A DNA stretch of 64,000 nt from DASTQL01 sp035462375 (GTDB taxonomy: Bacteria; Actinomycetota; Actinomycetes; Jiangellales; Jiangellaceae): assembly GCA_035462375.1 (NCBI GenBank), contig DATHUJ010000143.1:1-64000 (forward strand), in the 5' to 3' direction. The notes under the pieces are model-generated. The model saw only the letters and a list, made by a program, of their open reading frames with translations. It ran no database searches and was not told where the DNA came from. This document shows, in pieces, positions 1 to 8,372 of the stretch (positions are counted from its first letter, which is position 1; each line of letters begins with the position of its first letter). Made by a program: the position numbers and the translations under genes.

Positions 1-234
1 TCAGTCGATGCGGGCGATCACCTGGCCCTGCCTCACCTCCTCCTCCTCGGCGACGAGCAGGTGCACCGTCCCGGCCTGCGGGGCGGGCACCTCCACGGCG
101 ACCTTGTCGACCTGCACCTCGGCGAGGAGCTGGTCCTCCACCACCGGCTCGCCGTCCGCGACGAACCAGGTCGACACGATCCCCTCGGCATCCTCGTGCT
201 CCTTCGACAACGACGGGAAGACGACGTCGGTCAC
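1..234 (-). CDS. stand-alone lipoyl-domain protein (E2-type carrier)
   Basis: This 77-residue protein consists of little more than one biotinyl/lipoyl domain. The lipoylation site is visible as Lys44 in the motif VDKVAVEVPAP at the expected hairpin turn. Such a domain swings acyl intermediates between E1 and E2 active sites in 2-oxoacid dehydrogenase complexes, but full E2 proteins run to about 400 residues and this one ends right after the domain. The GTG start overlaps the TGA of the E1beta gene by 4 bases (GTGA), which indicates translational coupling. The catalytic acyltransferase and E3 are not in the window; they could lie just beyond the left edge or elsewhere. The domain call is firm, while the substrate of the complex is not known. 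Confidence 0.85.
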   Translation of the reverse strand: MTDVVFPSLSKEHEDAEGIVSTWFVADGEPVVEDQLLAEVQVDKVAVEVPAPQAGTVHLLVAEEEEVRQGQVIARID

Positions 235-1277
235 GCCTTGACCACCCGGTGGACGGCCGCCTCGATCCGGTCGTGCCGCGGCAGGACCGCGTACTCCAGC
301 GTCCGGGCATACGGGATCGGCACGTCGGGGTTGGCCACTCGCGCCACGGGCGCGCGCAGCATGCCCGGGTCGTGGTCGGTGACGGTCGCGACGACCTCTC
401 CCGACATCCCGTACGAGAGGTAGTCCTCGTCGACGACGACGAGGCGCCCGGTCTTGCCGACGGAGGTCAGGACGGCCTCCCGGTCGAGCGGCACCAGGCT
501 GCGCAGGTCGAGGACCTCGGCGCTGATCCCCTGATCGGCCAGCGACTCGGCCACGTCGAGGCAGTGGTGTACCGACAGTGAGATCGTGGCGACCGTGACG
601 TCGGTTCCCTCGCGGGCCACGTCGGCCTTGCCGATCGGGACCTCGTAGGCGTCCTCGGGGACGTCGGCGGTGGCCCGCGGGTTCTTGGCCATCCAGGGCA
701 GGCCCATGACGCCTTTGTGGAACATGTAGACGACCGGGTTGTCGTCGCGGATGGCCGAGGTCATCAGCCCCTTGGCGTCGTACGGGTTGGAGGGCGCGAC
801 GACCTTCATGCCGGGCAGGTGCGCGAAGGTGCCCCACAGGCACTGGGAGTGCTGGGCGCCGTCGGAGTAGCCGCCGCCCACGGCCATCGTGACGACCATG
901 GGGACCTTGACGTTGCCGCCGGACTCGTAGTGGATCTTGGCCATGTGGTTGTAGAGCTGGTCGAGGCAGACCCCCATGAAGTCCGCGAACATCAGCTCCG
1001 CTATGGGTCGCATGCCCTCGGTGGCCGCGCCGATCGCGAGCCCGAAGAAGGCGGTCTCGGAGATCGGGGTGTCGATGACCCGCTGTGGCCCGTACTTGTC
1101 GAGCAGGCCGGTGGTGGAGGAGAAGATCCCGCCGTACGCGCCGACGTCCTCGCCGAGGTAGAAGACCTCCGGGTTCTGGGCCATCTCGAGGTCGATGGCC
1201 TCGACCATGGCCTTGGCCGTGGTGAGGCGGTGGCTGCTGCTCGGGGCCGGGACGACCGGCCGGTCGGTGATGGTCAT
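231..1277 (-). CDS. TPP-dependent dehydrogenase E1 component, beta subunit
   Basis: The 348-residue product matches the transketolase-like pyrimidine-binding and C-terminal domains of E1beta subunits (PdhB, BkdB and AcoB family). Together with E1alpha it forms the alpha2beta2 thiamine-diphosphate enzyme that decarboxylates a 2-oxoacid, or cleaves acetoin, and acylates the lipoyl carrier. Family motifs include GEDVGAYGGIF near the N terminus and DLRSLVPLD in the C-terminal domain. The ATG at 1277 was chosen because AGGAGG lies just upstream; the frame stays open further but has no ribosome site. The gene starts 13 bases after the E1alpha stop and overlaps the lipoyl gene by 4 bases, so the three form one operon. 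The substrate cannot be read from sequence; acetoin and branched-chain 2-oxoacids are both plausible. Confidence 0.9.
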   Translation of the reverse strand: MTITDRPVVPAPSSSHRLTTAKAMVEAIDLEMAQNPEVFYLGEDVGAYGGIFSSTTGLLDKYGPQRVIDTPISETAFFGLAIGAATEGMRPIAELMFADFMGVCLDQLYNHMAKIHYESGGNVKVPMVVTMAVGGGYSDGAQHSQCLWGTFAHLPGMKVVAPSNPYDAKGLMTSAIRDDNPVVYMFHKGVMGLPWMAKNPRATADVPEDAYEVPIGKADVAREGTDVTVATISLSVHHCLDVAESLADQGISAEVLDLRSLVPLDREAVLTSVGKTGRLVVVDEDYLSYGMSGEVVATVTDHDPGMLRAPVARVANPDVPIPYARTLEYAVLPRHDRIEAAVHRVVKA

Positions 1278-1290
1278 GGCCGTCCTCCTG

Positions 1291-2310
1291 TCAGGCGAAG
1301 ACGTACTTCGCGGCGTCGGCGGGGTCGGGCAGCGCACTGGCCTTGGCGAAGGCGATCGCGTCCTCGACCTTCTCCTCGGCCTCCGTCTTGGCCGCCGCGA
1401 CCGCGTCGTCCTCGAGCACGCCGGCGTCGCGCAGCGTCTCCTCGTACGTGGGGATGGGGTCGTGCCCGGGGACGTCGGCCAGCTCCGGGCGGTAGCCCTG
1501 GGCGTCGCCCTCGAAGTGGCCGAGCAGCCGCAGCGTGTGAACCTCCAGCAGGGTGGGCCCCTCGCCGGCGCGGGCCCTGGCGACGGCGCGGCCGGCGGCC
1601 TCGTGGACCGCTTCGACCGCGTTGTCCTCGATCCGCTCGCCGGGCATGCCGTGGGCGGCGGCGCGGTCGGCGTTGCTGGGTACGGAGGTGGAGGCCGCCC
1701 TCGGGACGGAGATGCCCCAGTCGTTGTCCTCGACGACGAAGACGACGGGGAGCTTCCACAGGGCCGCGAGGTTTAGCGACTCGTGGAAGCCGCCCTGGTT
1801 GGCCGCACCCTCGCCGGTGACGGCCACGGCGATCCGGTCGGTGCCGCGCCGCGAGAACGCGAAGGCCATGCCCAGTGCCGGCGGGTAGCCCTCGGCGATG
1901 ATCCCGGAGCAGGAGAAGTGGGTGTCAGGGTCGAAGAGGTGCATGTGCCCGCCGCGCCCGTGGCCGAGTCCGTCCTCGCGGCCGAAGATCTCGGCGGCCA
2001 TCTTGCGCAGGTCCATGCCGTGCGCGATCGCGAAGTGGTGCGGCCGGTGGGTCGCGGTCACCGCGTCGTCGGCGGTGAGGTGCGCGCACACCCCGGCGGC
2101 CACGGGCTCCTGGCCGGACGAGAGGTGCATCTCGCCGGGCACGTTGCCCTTGCCGATGTCGAAGCCGGGGCCCTTGTCCGCGTGGTACTCCCGCAGGATC
2201 GCGTCCTCGAAGGTCCGGCAGAGCACCATGGTCCGGTACAACTCGACCCGGGCAGCGGCGTCCAGGGCGCCGGTCGGGGGGCTGCTGGGCGACGTCGTCG
2301 TCGCACTCAT
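1291..2310 (-). CDS. TPP-dependent dehydrogenase E1 component, alpha subunit
   Basis: The 339-residue protein has the length and fold signature of AcoA/PdhA-type E1alpha. The diphosphate-binding motif begins near residue 163 as GEGAANQGGFHESLN and closes with NDWG, so the usual GDG is replaced by GEG and the magnesium-ligand Asp becomes Glu. A second landmark is GRGGHMHLFD, which is typical of acetoin- and pyruvate-type E1alpha subunits. The ATG at 2310 has GGAGG eight bases upstream. It is the first gene of the E1alpha-E1beta-lipoyl operon and lies about 100 bases downstream of an IclR regulator on the same strand. A TTTCA-N5-TGAAA palindrome lies between them. Acetoin dehydrogenase is the best guess, held with moderate confidence. 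Confidence 0.88.
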   Translation of the reverse strand: MSATTTSPSSPPTGALDAAARVELYRTMVLCRTFEDAILREYHADKGPGFDIGKGNVPGEMHLSSGQEPVAAGVCAHLTADDAVTATHRPHHFAIAHGMDLRKMAAEIFGREDGLGHGRGGHMHLFDPDTHFSCSGIIAEGYPPALGMAFAFSRRGTDRIAVAVTGEGAANQGGFHESLNLAALWKLPVVFVVEDNDWGISVPRAASTSVPSNADRAAAHGMPGERIEDNAVEAVHEAAGRAVARARAGEGPTLLEVHTLRLLGHFEGDAQGYRPELADVPGHDPIPTYEETLRDAGVLEDDAVAAAKTEAEEKVEDAIAFAKASALPDPADAAKYVFA

Positions 2311-2384
2311 GTCACGCCTCCATCGGGGTGGGGAGGGGGTAGCCCCCAAACTCGTCCCACCGGGCGCCCGCGGCAACGTGGGGT

Positions 2385-2399
2385 TTTCAGATGGTGAAA
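2385..2399. promoter_or_regulatory. candidate IclR operator, TTTCA-N5-TGAAA
   Basis: A perfect 5-5-5 inverted repeat (TTTCA at 2385-2389, TGAAA at 2395-2399) lies in the 96-base gap between the IclR gene and the E1alpha operon. IclR regulators often bind short palindromes of this kind near the promoters they control. The assignment rests on position and symmetry only. Confidence 0.45.
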
Positions 2400-2406
2400 C
2401 GATTCC

Positions 2407-3150
2407 TCAGCGGTCCGCCTCGGCCGCGTAGGCGATGAGCTGCGCCGCCCGGCGGAGCGCGTCCGCGCGGTCCATGACGCGGGAGACCTGCTGGGCGGGC
2501 ACCGAGACGGCCACGGCGCCGGTCAGGGTGGCTGACGGGACGGGTACGGCCACGCAGGCGGTGCCGACGGCGTACTCCTCGCGGTCCAGCGCGTACGGTG
2601 CCGGTTCCTCCAGCTGCCGCATCAGGACGCGCGGGTCCGTGACCGTACGGGAGGTCAGGTCCGGCAGGTCGTGGGCGGAGAGGTAGTCCCGGCGGGCATC
2701 GTCGTCGATGGTCGAGAGGACGGCCTTGCCGAGGGCCGTGGCATGGGCGGCCTCGTGGAACCCGACCCACAGGTCGGCGCGGGGCGCGCCGGGCGAGTCG
2801 ACGACGTCGACCAGGACGATCTCGCCGTCGTCGAGGACGGAGAGGTAGGCCGCCGCGCGGAGCTCGTCGTGCAGGCCGCGGAGGACGGGGCGGAAGCGGG
2901 TGGACCGGGCGAGACTGCGGCCCCGCTCCGACAGCGCCTCCACCCGGTCGCCGAGGACGTAGCCGCCGTCGACCTTGCACACGTAGCCCTCGTGGACCAG
3001 CGTCCTGAGCAGGTGGTAAGTGGTGGGGAGGGCCAGGCCGGTGCGGCGGGCCAGCGACTTGGCCGTCAGCGGCCGCTCGGCCTCGCCGATCTCGTCGACC
3101 AGGTGAAGGGCGCGCTGGACCGAGGCGATGAGCGTCTGGTGGCGCTCCAC
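2407..3150 (-). CDS. IclR-family transcriptional regulator
   Basis: The 247-residue protein has the two-domain IclR layout. An N-terminal winged helix-turn-helix occupies roughly residues 5-70 (LTAKSLARRTGLALPTTYHL), and a C-terminal effector-binding domain contains ATALGKAVLSTIDDDAR and the late segment AVSVPAQQVSR. IclR proteins usually respond to a small carboxylic acid or aromatic ligand and control an adjacent catabolic operon. Here the gene is upstream of, and in the same direction as, the E1alpha/E1beta/lipoyl operon, which suggests it controls that operon. The start is GTG at 3150. A divergent ACT-domain gene begins 182 bases away. Confidence 0.9.
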   Translation of the reverse strand: MERHQTLIASVQRALHLVDEIGEAERPLTAKSLARRTGLALPTTYHLLRTLVHEGYVCKVDGGYVLGDRVEALSERGRSLARSTRFRPVLRGLHDELRAAAYLSVLDDGEIVLVDVVDSPGAPRADLWVGFHEAAHATALGKAVLSTIDDDARRDYLSAHDLPDLTSRTVTDPRVLMRQLEEPAPYALDREEYAVGTACVAVPVPSATLTGAVAVSVPAQQVSRVMDRADALRRAAQLIAYAAEADR

Positions 3151-3332
3151 AGTCGGCCTCCCGGTGGGCCACCAGGGGTCGGCCCGCTCCGCACCCCGCC
3201 GGTGGTCGCCCGGCAGCCCGTGAAAGGCACGCTAGGCCTCGGGGGAGACGCGGGCAACGGGTCGTCGGACCCTGTCTCGCCTCCCGGTCCCGCCCGTGGC
3301 TCCCGGACCCTGCCGTCTGACACGGTGGCCGC

Positions 3333-3716
3333 ATGGCCGGTGAACGCGACCTCGACCGACTGCTCGCGACGATGGAGCCCGAGCTGCAGCCGGGGCGGTT
3401 CGTCTTCACGACCGTCGGGGAGGTGCCGGTCGACTGTGACCCGGTGGTCCTCGTCCGCGAGGCGGAGGGCGCGACCCTGGTCATGGAGCGGGAGGAGGCC
3501 GACCGACTGGGGCTGCCGTACGAGTACGTCGCGGCCATGATCAGCCTCCAGGTCCACTCGGCCCTCGATGCAGTCGGTCTGACCGCCGCTGTCGCCACTG
3601 TGCTGGCCGGGGCGGGGATGAGCTGCAACGTGGTCGCGGGCTACTACCACGACCACCTCTTCGTCCCGTACGAGAGAGGGTCGGAGGCGGTCGAGCTCCT
3701 GCGGGCCCGTCGGTAG
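3333..3716 (+). CDS. ACT domain-containing protein (COG3602/DUF2241 type)
   Basis: The 127-residue protein resembles the small two-ACT-module family once called DUF2241. Characteristic segments are PGRFVFTTV near residue 21, a middle SLQVHSALDAVGLTAAV, and NVVAGYYHDHLFVP near the end. ACT domains bind amino acids or related small molecules, but this subfamily has no established reaction and no catalytic domain is fused here. It is monocistronic and divergent from the IclR gene. The ATG at 3333 is used because the similarity begins immediately after it. The domain call is secure and the function unknown. Confidence 0.82.
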   Translation: MAGERDLDRLLATMEPELQPGRFVFTTVGEVPVDCDPVVLVREAEGATLVMEREEADRLGLPYEYVAAMISLQVHSALDAVGLTAAVATVLAGAGMSCNVVAGYYHDHLFVPYERGSEAVELLRARR

Positions 3717-4260
3717 TCGGGCCCCTGTCAAAATTGCGGGCGCCTGCCGAGGCGGGCGTCCGTGTACGGACGAGCCTGGGCCACCGCGTACGCACCGGAC
3801 CCCAGGGAGCGCCGTGTCGTCGCCGCGTCCCGTCCTCGCCGGGCTGCTGCCGGGGCGCCGGGCGGGGGGATGCACGTGCTGGAGGCCGTCGCCAGGGCGT
3901 GAGAGAGCGGACGCGGGCGACCTCCTCGGCCTGGCCGGCTGGGGTTGATGCTCCGCCGCGATGGAGGATGAGAGTCTCGCCACCGCCCTGGAGCATTGAC
4001 ACCAGCCGGTCGCATGTAACCGGATTCCCTGGCGCCCACGAGCGCTACCCACTCAGCCACGTCAACTGCCACCACCAGGGGCGAGTGCCAGCGACCTCGA
4101 CCTCGGGTCGCCATCCGAGGTCGTCGACCCGTTCGATGGGTGCCGACCGGCGGCACGTGCGACCTCCCTCGTATAGACAGGCGGGGGGCACGCTGCCACG
4201 ATCGGCCCTAGCGGGACCGATCATGGTCCACCCGCCGCGCACGTGGGTTACGGAGGCGCG
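3717..4260. other. intergenic region, no gene found
   Basis: None of the open frames in these roughly 540 bases looks like a protein. The one notable structure is an inverted repeat, CGACCTCG at 4092-4099 and CGAGGTCG at 4116-4123, upstream of the antiporter gene. The promoter of the antiporter should lie near the right end. A stretch at 4015-4065 resembles a tRNA D-arm but lacks the other arms. Confidence 0.6.
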
Positions 4261-6249
4261 ATGGCCCACGAGGTGACCTCGACCTTGCCGACGGCGCTGC
4301 TCGAGATCTCCCTGCTGCTCGCGGCCGCGGTCCTCGTCGGGCTGTTGGCGCAACGGGTCCACATCCCGCTCACCGTCGTGCTGGCCCTCGCCGGCATGCT
4401 GGTCACCGAGCTCGGCGTCGACCTCGCGCTCATGGACCTGCTCGGCGGCGAGGGGTTCAAGGAGCTGTTGGTCAACCTCTTCCTGCCGATCCTCATCTTC
4501 GAGGCGGCACTGGGGCTGTCCACGCGGGAATTCATGCGCAACCTGCTCGCCATCACCGCGCTCGCCACCGTCGCCCTGGCGATCTCTGCCGTCCTCGTGG
4601 GCTTCGGCCTCAACCTCGGGTTGGGGATCCCACTCGCGGCCGCGCTGCTCTTCGGTGCGTTGATCTCGGCCACCGACCCGGTGGCGGTGGTGGCGATCTT
4701 CCGGGAGCTGGGGGTTCCTAAGCGGCTGCTGACCATCGTCGAGGGCGAGAGCCTGCTCAACGACGGCGTGGCCATCGTGCTGTACCAGATCCTGCTCATC
4801 GCCGCGCTGGGCGGGACGCTGACGGTCGCTGACGGGGCCCTTCGCTTCGTCGTCGTGGCCGCCGGGGGTCTGGTCATCGGCGGGGTGATCGGGACCGTTG
4901 CGGTGATGCTCCTCCCACTCGTGCAGCGATTGCCCGCCACCGCGCTGTCCGTCGCGATCGCCTACGGCTCCTTCGTCCTCGCTGAGGCGACCTTCGAGGT
5001 GTCCGGCGTGATGGCGACCGTCGCCGCGGGCGTGGCCATGGGAGGCATGCTCGAGAGCCGCGCCGACCACGCCGTACGGGACCTGCTGCACGAGATGTGG
5101 GAGTCCCTCGGCTTCATCGCCAACGCGCTGCTGTTCCTCTTCATCGGGCTCGCTCTCGACGTCGACCTCCTCGTCGACAACGCCACGGCGATCGGGATCG
5201 CGCTGGTCGCCGTCCTGGTCTCGCGTCCGCTGGCGGTCGTCCCGGTCGTCACGCTGCTGGAACGCTGGGCCCACATCCCGAAGGTCGGGCAGCGGAACTC
5301 CGCGGTGATCGTCTGGGGCGGGTTGCGCGGCGGCGTGGCGCTCGCTCTCGCCCTCGCCCTGCCCGAAGAACTCGAGCAGCGGGAGCTCTTCATCGCCCTC
5401 ACCGGTGGAGTGGTCCTGGCGACGCTGCTGATCAACGCCACGACCATCTCCTTCGTCGTGCACTACCTCGGGCTGGACAAGACCAGCCCGGCCGACGAGT
5501 ACCTGGAAGGCATGGCGCGGTTGCTGGCCGTCCAGACCGCGCGTGACCGCCTGGCCAAGCTGGGCTTCCAGGACGACCTCGTCGAGGCCCACCTCAACGT
5601 GGCCGACATCGACGCGCGCGACCAGCTCTTCCGCGCACACCTGAGCGAGCACGAGGAGGTCGACGTCCTGACCCTGCGTGGTCTTCACATCCAGCGGGAG
5701 ACCTACCAGAGCCTCAGCGACGCGGGCCTGCTGCGCCCGATCGCCACGCGCACGCTGCTGCAGGAGATCGACGACGAGATCGAGGAGGTCGAGCTCGGCA
5801 GCCTTCGTGTCGACGCCGCGCGCCGTGGGCACCTGCCTTGGTACGGGCGGGTGCACCGCTGGTTGCTGGGCCGGATGCCCAAGCCGCTCGGCGAGGACCT
5901 GACCGAGGTCGCGTACATCGAGGTCAGCGCCCGGCGACTGGCCGCGCGCAAGGCGGCCGAGGAGCTCGACCTCTTCAAGTCGCTGCCGGCGGTGAACACG
6001 GATCGGGTGGAGCAGGCCAAGGGGACCTTCCTGCACTGGGAGAAGACGGCCACGGTGCGCCTCGAGGCGCTCGACCTGGACGTCGAGGTCGATCGGCACA
6101 TGCTGCACCGGCGCCAGGCCAAGGCGCTCAGTCGGATCGCCGCGGTGGAGATCCTCAAGGAGATGGTCGACGCGGGCGTCCTGTCGCCGGCGGTGGCCGA
6201 GCAGGCGGGGTTGCGGGTCGCGTCGGAGGTCGATCAGGCCGGCAGCTGA
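4261..6249 (+). CDS. CPA1-family Na+/H+ antiporter
   Basis: The 662-residue protein is a monovalent cation:proton antiporter of the CPA1 (NhaP/NhaG) family. About twelve hydrophobic segments fill the first 400 residues, followed by a long soluble tail of about 240 residues. Family signatures are SATDPVAVVAIFRELG, GESLLNDGVAIVLY (the Asp pair region of the ion site) and WGGLRGGVALALALALP. It would exchange cytoplasmic sodium or potassium for protons. The start at 4261 has GGAGG at 4252-4256; an upstream in-frame GTG at 4243 lacks one. The charged tail probably has a regulatory role, which is inference. Confidence 0.92.
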   Translation: MAHEVTSTLPTALLEISLLLAAAVLVGLLAQRVHIPLTVVLALAGMLVTELGVDLALMDLLGGEGFKELLVNLFLPILIFEAALGLSTREFMRNLLAITALATVALAISAVLVGFGLNLGLGIPLAAALLFGALISATDPVAVVAIFRELGVPKRLLTIVEGESLLNDGVAIVLYQILLIAALGGTLTVADGALRFVVVAAGGLVIGGVIGTVAVMLLPLVQRLPATALSVAIAYGSFVLAEATFEVSGVMATVAAGVAMGGMLESRADHAVRDLLHEMWESLGFIANALLFLFIGLALDVDLLVDNATAIGIALVAVLVSRPLAVVPVVTLLERWAHIPKVGQRNSAVIVWGGLRGGVALALALALPEELEQRELFIALTGGVVLATLLINATTISFVVHYLGLDKTSPADEYLEGMARLLAVQTARDRLAKLGFQDDLVEAHLNVADIDARDQLFRAHLSEHEEVDVLTLRGLHIQRETYQSLSDAGLLRPIATRTLLQEIDDEIEEVELGSLRVDAARRGHLPWYGRVHRWLLGRMPKPLGEDLTEVAYIEVSARRLAARKAAEELDLFKSLPAVNTDRVEQAKGTFLHWEKTATVRLEALDLDVEVDRHMLHRRQAKALSRIAAVEILKEMVDAGVLSPAVAEQAGLRVASEVDQAGS

Positions 6250-6425
6250 GGGCTTGCCAACCGCGAGACCGCAGCTCGAGCCGAAGGGAACGTCACGTCA
6301 GCGTCGGGATCAGCGCTGTCAGTCGTGACGCGTCCCACGCCCACCCTCGTCGAGCAGGTCTGGCGCAGCGCAGGAGACAGGGCACGAACCTGTCCCGCAC
6401 GAATCAGCGTCGGGGATGCGGGTGT

Positions 6426-7175
6426 TCAGCCCGTCGCCCGCTCGAAGGCCCGACGCACGGTGTCGAGGCACTCGTCCGGGTCGGGCAGCCCTCGCATCTG
6501 GTGCCCGAGCTGGGCGGACCAGATGGCTCTCGTGCGCGCGGGTAACCGGTTGAACAGGTAGCCGTGCACCGTCCTGCCCGTTGCCGAGCCGAGGATGCGG
6601 ACCGCCTCAGGGCCCACGGCGCCCAGGGACGCCAGCGCGGCGAGGTCGGCGAGGTCACGAGCGACGTGACGGTCCTCCCACGCGGCCGTCTTCATGGCCA
6701 CGAAGGCCGGGAGGGTGGGGACGGGGAGCTGGGCCGGCTCCACGTCCGAGTACCGGAGCACCACATCCCTCACCTCCACGGGCCATCGCCGACGGGCGAC
6801 GTCCAGCTCACCCACCTGGACGCGGACCGCCAACCCGTCGTCGGTGCGCAACACCACAGGCGCATTCTCGGCGGCCACCGACAGCGGAGGCTGCCACTCA
6901 ACAGCGCCGAACTCACGGCGCAGCCGTCGCGCGACGACCCGCTCCAGCTCCGCCACTGCAGTCCTGCGCGGGTGAGCGAGGAGGTCGAGGTCCTCGGACA
7001 GCCGGAAGCCCGGCAGGTGCGTCCGGGCGAGTCCCGTACCGCCGTAGAGCACCCACTCGCCGTCGGCACGCGCCACGGCCGCGATCACGTGGCTGAGCAG
7101 GTGGTCACGCCTCACCTGGGCGTCGGCGGCGCCGAACGTCGCCTGTACGGCGCTGAGCTCCTCAGGTCGGAGCAT
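6426..7175 (-). CDS. abiEii: AbiEii-family nucleotidyltransferase toxin
   Basis: The 249-residue protein is the toxin of an AbiE (type IV) toxin-antitoxin system. The DNA polymerase-beta-like nucleotidyltransferase motif I is visible as GGTGLARTHLPGFRLSEDLD, with the conserved Gly-Gly, Arg, Ser and Asp pair. A downstream motif, KTAAWEDRHVARDLADL, carries the conserved Lys, Arg and Asp residues of the family. AbiEii enzymes transfer nucleotides to tRNA or other targets, causing reversible growth arrest and phage abortive infection. The ATG at 7175 lies inside the last codons of the antitoxin gene (14-base overlap), in the canonical antitoxin-first order. The protein appears full length and intact. 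Confidence 0.9.
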   Translation of the reverse strand: MLRPEELSAVQATFGAADAQVRRDHLLSHVIAAVARADGEWVLYGGTGLARTHLPGFRLSEDLDLLAHPRRTAVAELERVVARRLRREFGAVEWQPPLSVAAENAPVVLRTDDGLAVRVQVGELDVARRRWPVEVRDVVLRYSDVEPAQLPVPTLPAFVAMKTAAWEDRHVARDLADLAALASLGAVGPEAVRILGSATGRTVHGYLFNRLPARTRAIWSAQLGHQMRGLPDPDECLDTVRRAFERATG

Positions 7176-7818
7176 GCGCGTCCATCACCCGACGCGCGGT
7201 CGCCCCCAGGCGCTGGGCCGCGGCGAGCTCGCGCAGCACGTCCCAGTCGGCGCGAGTGCTCAGGGCGGCGACGGCGTCATCGACGTCCGCGGGCTCCACT
7301 CCGCCGAGCTCGCTCCGGTGCTCCAGGTCGAGGAGCGTCTGCTCGACGTCGGTCATGTAGCCGTCTGTCAGCTCCGTACGTGCTCGGGTGAGCTGCAGCC
7401 GTCCCACGTCACGGGTGACGAACCGGATCGCGCCGTACGGAGTGGTGAGCTCCCGGCGCTGCCGGGGCACTGCGACGACACCCACCGACACGGCCCGGGG
7501 AAGGGCGCCCAGCGCACGGGCGGCGCTCGTCCCCATGAGCGCCACCGCGTCCGCGCCGTAGTCCGCCACCGCGAGAGCCAGAGCCAGGGCTTCGACCTCC
7601 GGACGCCAGTGTGGGTCGTGCACCCGCTCCACGGGCGGGACGAGCCAGTAGCCGTGAGCCACCCTTCGGAGGACGCCGCTCGCGGCGAGCCGGCGGGCCT
7701 CCTCAGCCGGCCGGGAGTACCGGCGTCCGAGGTCGCGCGTGCGGAGGACCCGGCTCGGGCCGGACCACAGCACCGAGGGTGCTGCGACGTCATGCCGCAG
7801 CTTCGAAGCCGCTGCCAT
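7162..7818 (-). CDS. abiEi: AbiEi-family antitoxin / autorepressor
   Basis: The 218-residue protein is the antitoxin half of AbiE. It has an N-terminal winged-helix region (RTRDLGRRYSRPAEEARRL, then LRRVAHGYWLVPP) followed by the AbiEi C-terminal region. In studied AbiE systems the antitoxin does not need to bind the toxin; it counteracts toxicity and represses its own promoter by binding inverted repeats. A 41-bp imperfect palindrome sits 10 bases upstream of this start codon, in line with that mode. The toxin gene follows with an overlapping start. The gene appears intact. Confidence 0.88.
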   Translation of the reverse strand: MAAASKLRHDVAAPSVLWSGPSRVLRTRDLGRRYSRPAEEARRLAASGVLRRVAHGYWLVPPVERVHDPHWRPEVEALALALAVADYGADAVALMGTSAARALGALPRAVSVGVVAVPRQRRELTTPYGAIRFVTRDVGRLQLTRARTELTDGYMTDVEQTLLDLEHRSELGGVEPADVDDAVAALSTRADWDVLRELAAAQRLGATARRVMDAHAPT

Positions 7819-7827
7819 GCCGATGAG

Positions 7828-7868
7828 AGTACATCAGAAGGCAGTCGAGAACTGTCTTTTGGCATACT
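7828..7868. promoter_or_regulatory. 41-bp imperfect palindrome, candidate AbiEi operator
   Basis: Two 18-base arms flank the centre CGAGA at 7846-7850, and 13 of the 18 positions pair. The inner arms are GGCAGT and ACTGTC; the outermost four bases are AGTA and TACT. The element starts 10 bases upstream of the AbiEi start codon and would overlap its promoter. Long inverted repeats bound by AbiEi are known for other AbiE systems. Confidence 0.65.
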
Positions 7869-7898
7869 AAACGGGGACGGGCCAGGTCGGTGCGATCC

Positions 7899-8372
7899 TC
7901 AAACCTTGCGCGGCACCTTGCCGGTCAGGCTGAGCAGCCGGCACATCACGCGGTGGCCGGTGTCGGACGTGACGCCGAACATCAGCGGGCACCCGCCCTC
8001 GATGACCGTCATCCCGTGCTCCTGCCCCCAGGCGGCGGCGCTGGGGGAGACGCTGCCCTCCCCGAAGGCGCGGTGCATCCAGATCTGCTTGATCCCCAGG
8101 TCGGCGCACTCGTGCACCGTCCCCTCGGCGTGATTGGGGCGTGTACCGATCACGACCGCCTCGACCCCACCGGGGATCGCGCGGAGCGAGGGGTAGCTCG
8201 GATCGCCCTCGACGGTCTCCGCGTTCGGGTTCACGGCGAACACCTCGTACCCACGCTCGCGCAGCCGCTGGTAGACGATGTTGCTGCCGTGGCCCTCGGC
8301 GTGGCGGGATACGCCCGTGACCGCGATCCGCCGGTGGCTCAGGAACTGGTCTGCGGCGTCCTTGACTTTCAT
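7899..8372 (-). CDS. CoA-binding domain protein (YccU-like)
   Basis: The 157-residue protein is a single Rossmann-type CoA_binding_2 domain. It shows IAVTGVSRHAEGHGSNIVYQ near the N terminus, the VFAVNPNAETVEGDPSYPSL segment, and IWMHRAFGEGSVSP, with a conserved Cys in EGGCPLMFG near the end. Members bind CoA or a nucleotide and have no settled physiological role. The ATG at 8372 follows AAGGAGGTG at a good distance. It stands alone between the AbiE pair and a strong hairpin. The fold call is firm. Confidence 0.88.
   Translation of the reverse strand: MKVKDAADQFLSHRRIAVTGVSRHAEGHGSNIVYQRLRERGYEVFAVNPNAETVEGDPSYPSLRAIPGGVEAVVIGTRPNHAEGTVHECADLGIKQIWMHRAFGEGSVSPSAAAWGQEHGMTVIEGGCPLMFGVTSDTGHRVMCRLLSLTGKVPRKV

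Noticed and set aside
4015..4065. tRNA-like sequence on the minus strand (GGCTGAGTGGGTAGC)
   Set aside because: Only a D-arm-like part is present; no anticodon stem, T-arm or acceptor pairing can be built.
4045..6108. Long open frame of 687 codons on the minus strand across the antiporter gene
   Set aside because: It is antisense to a well-conserved Na+/H+ antiporter and its translation is low-complexity, rich in Glu, Arg, Gln and His, as expected from a shadow frame in high-GC DNA.
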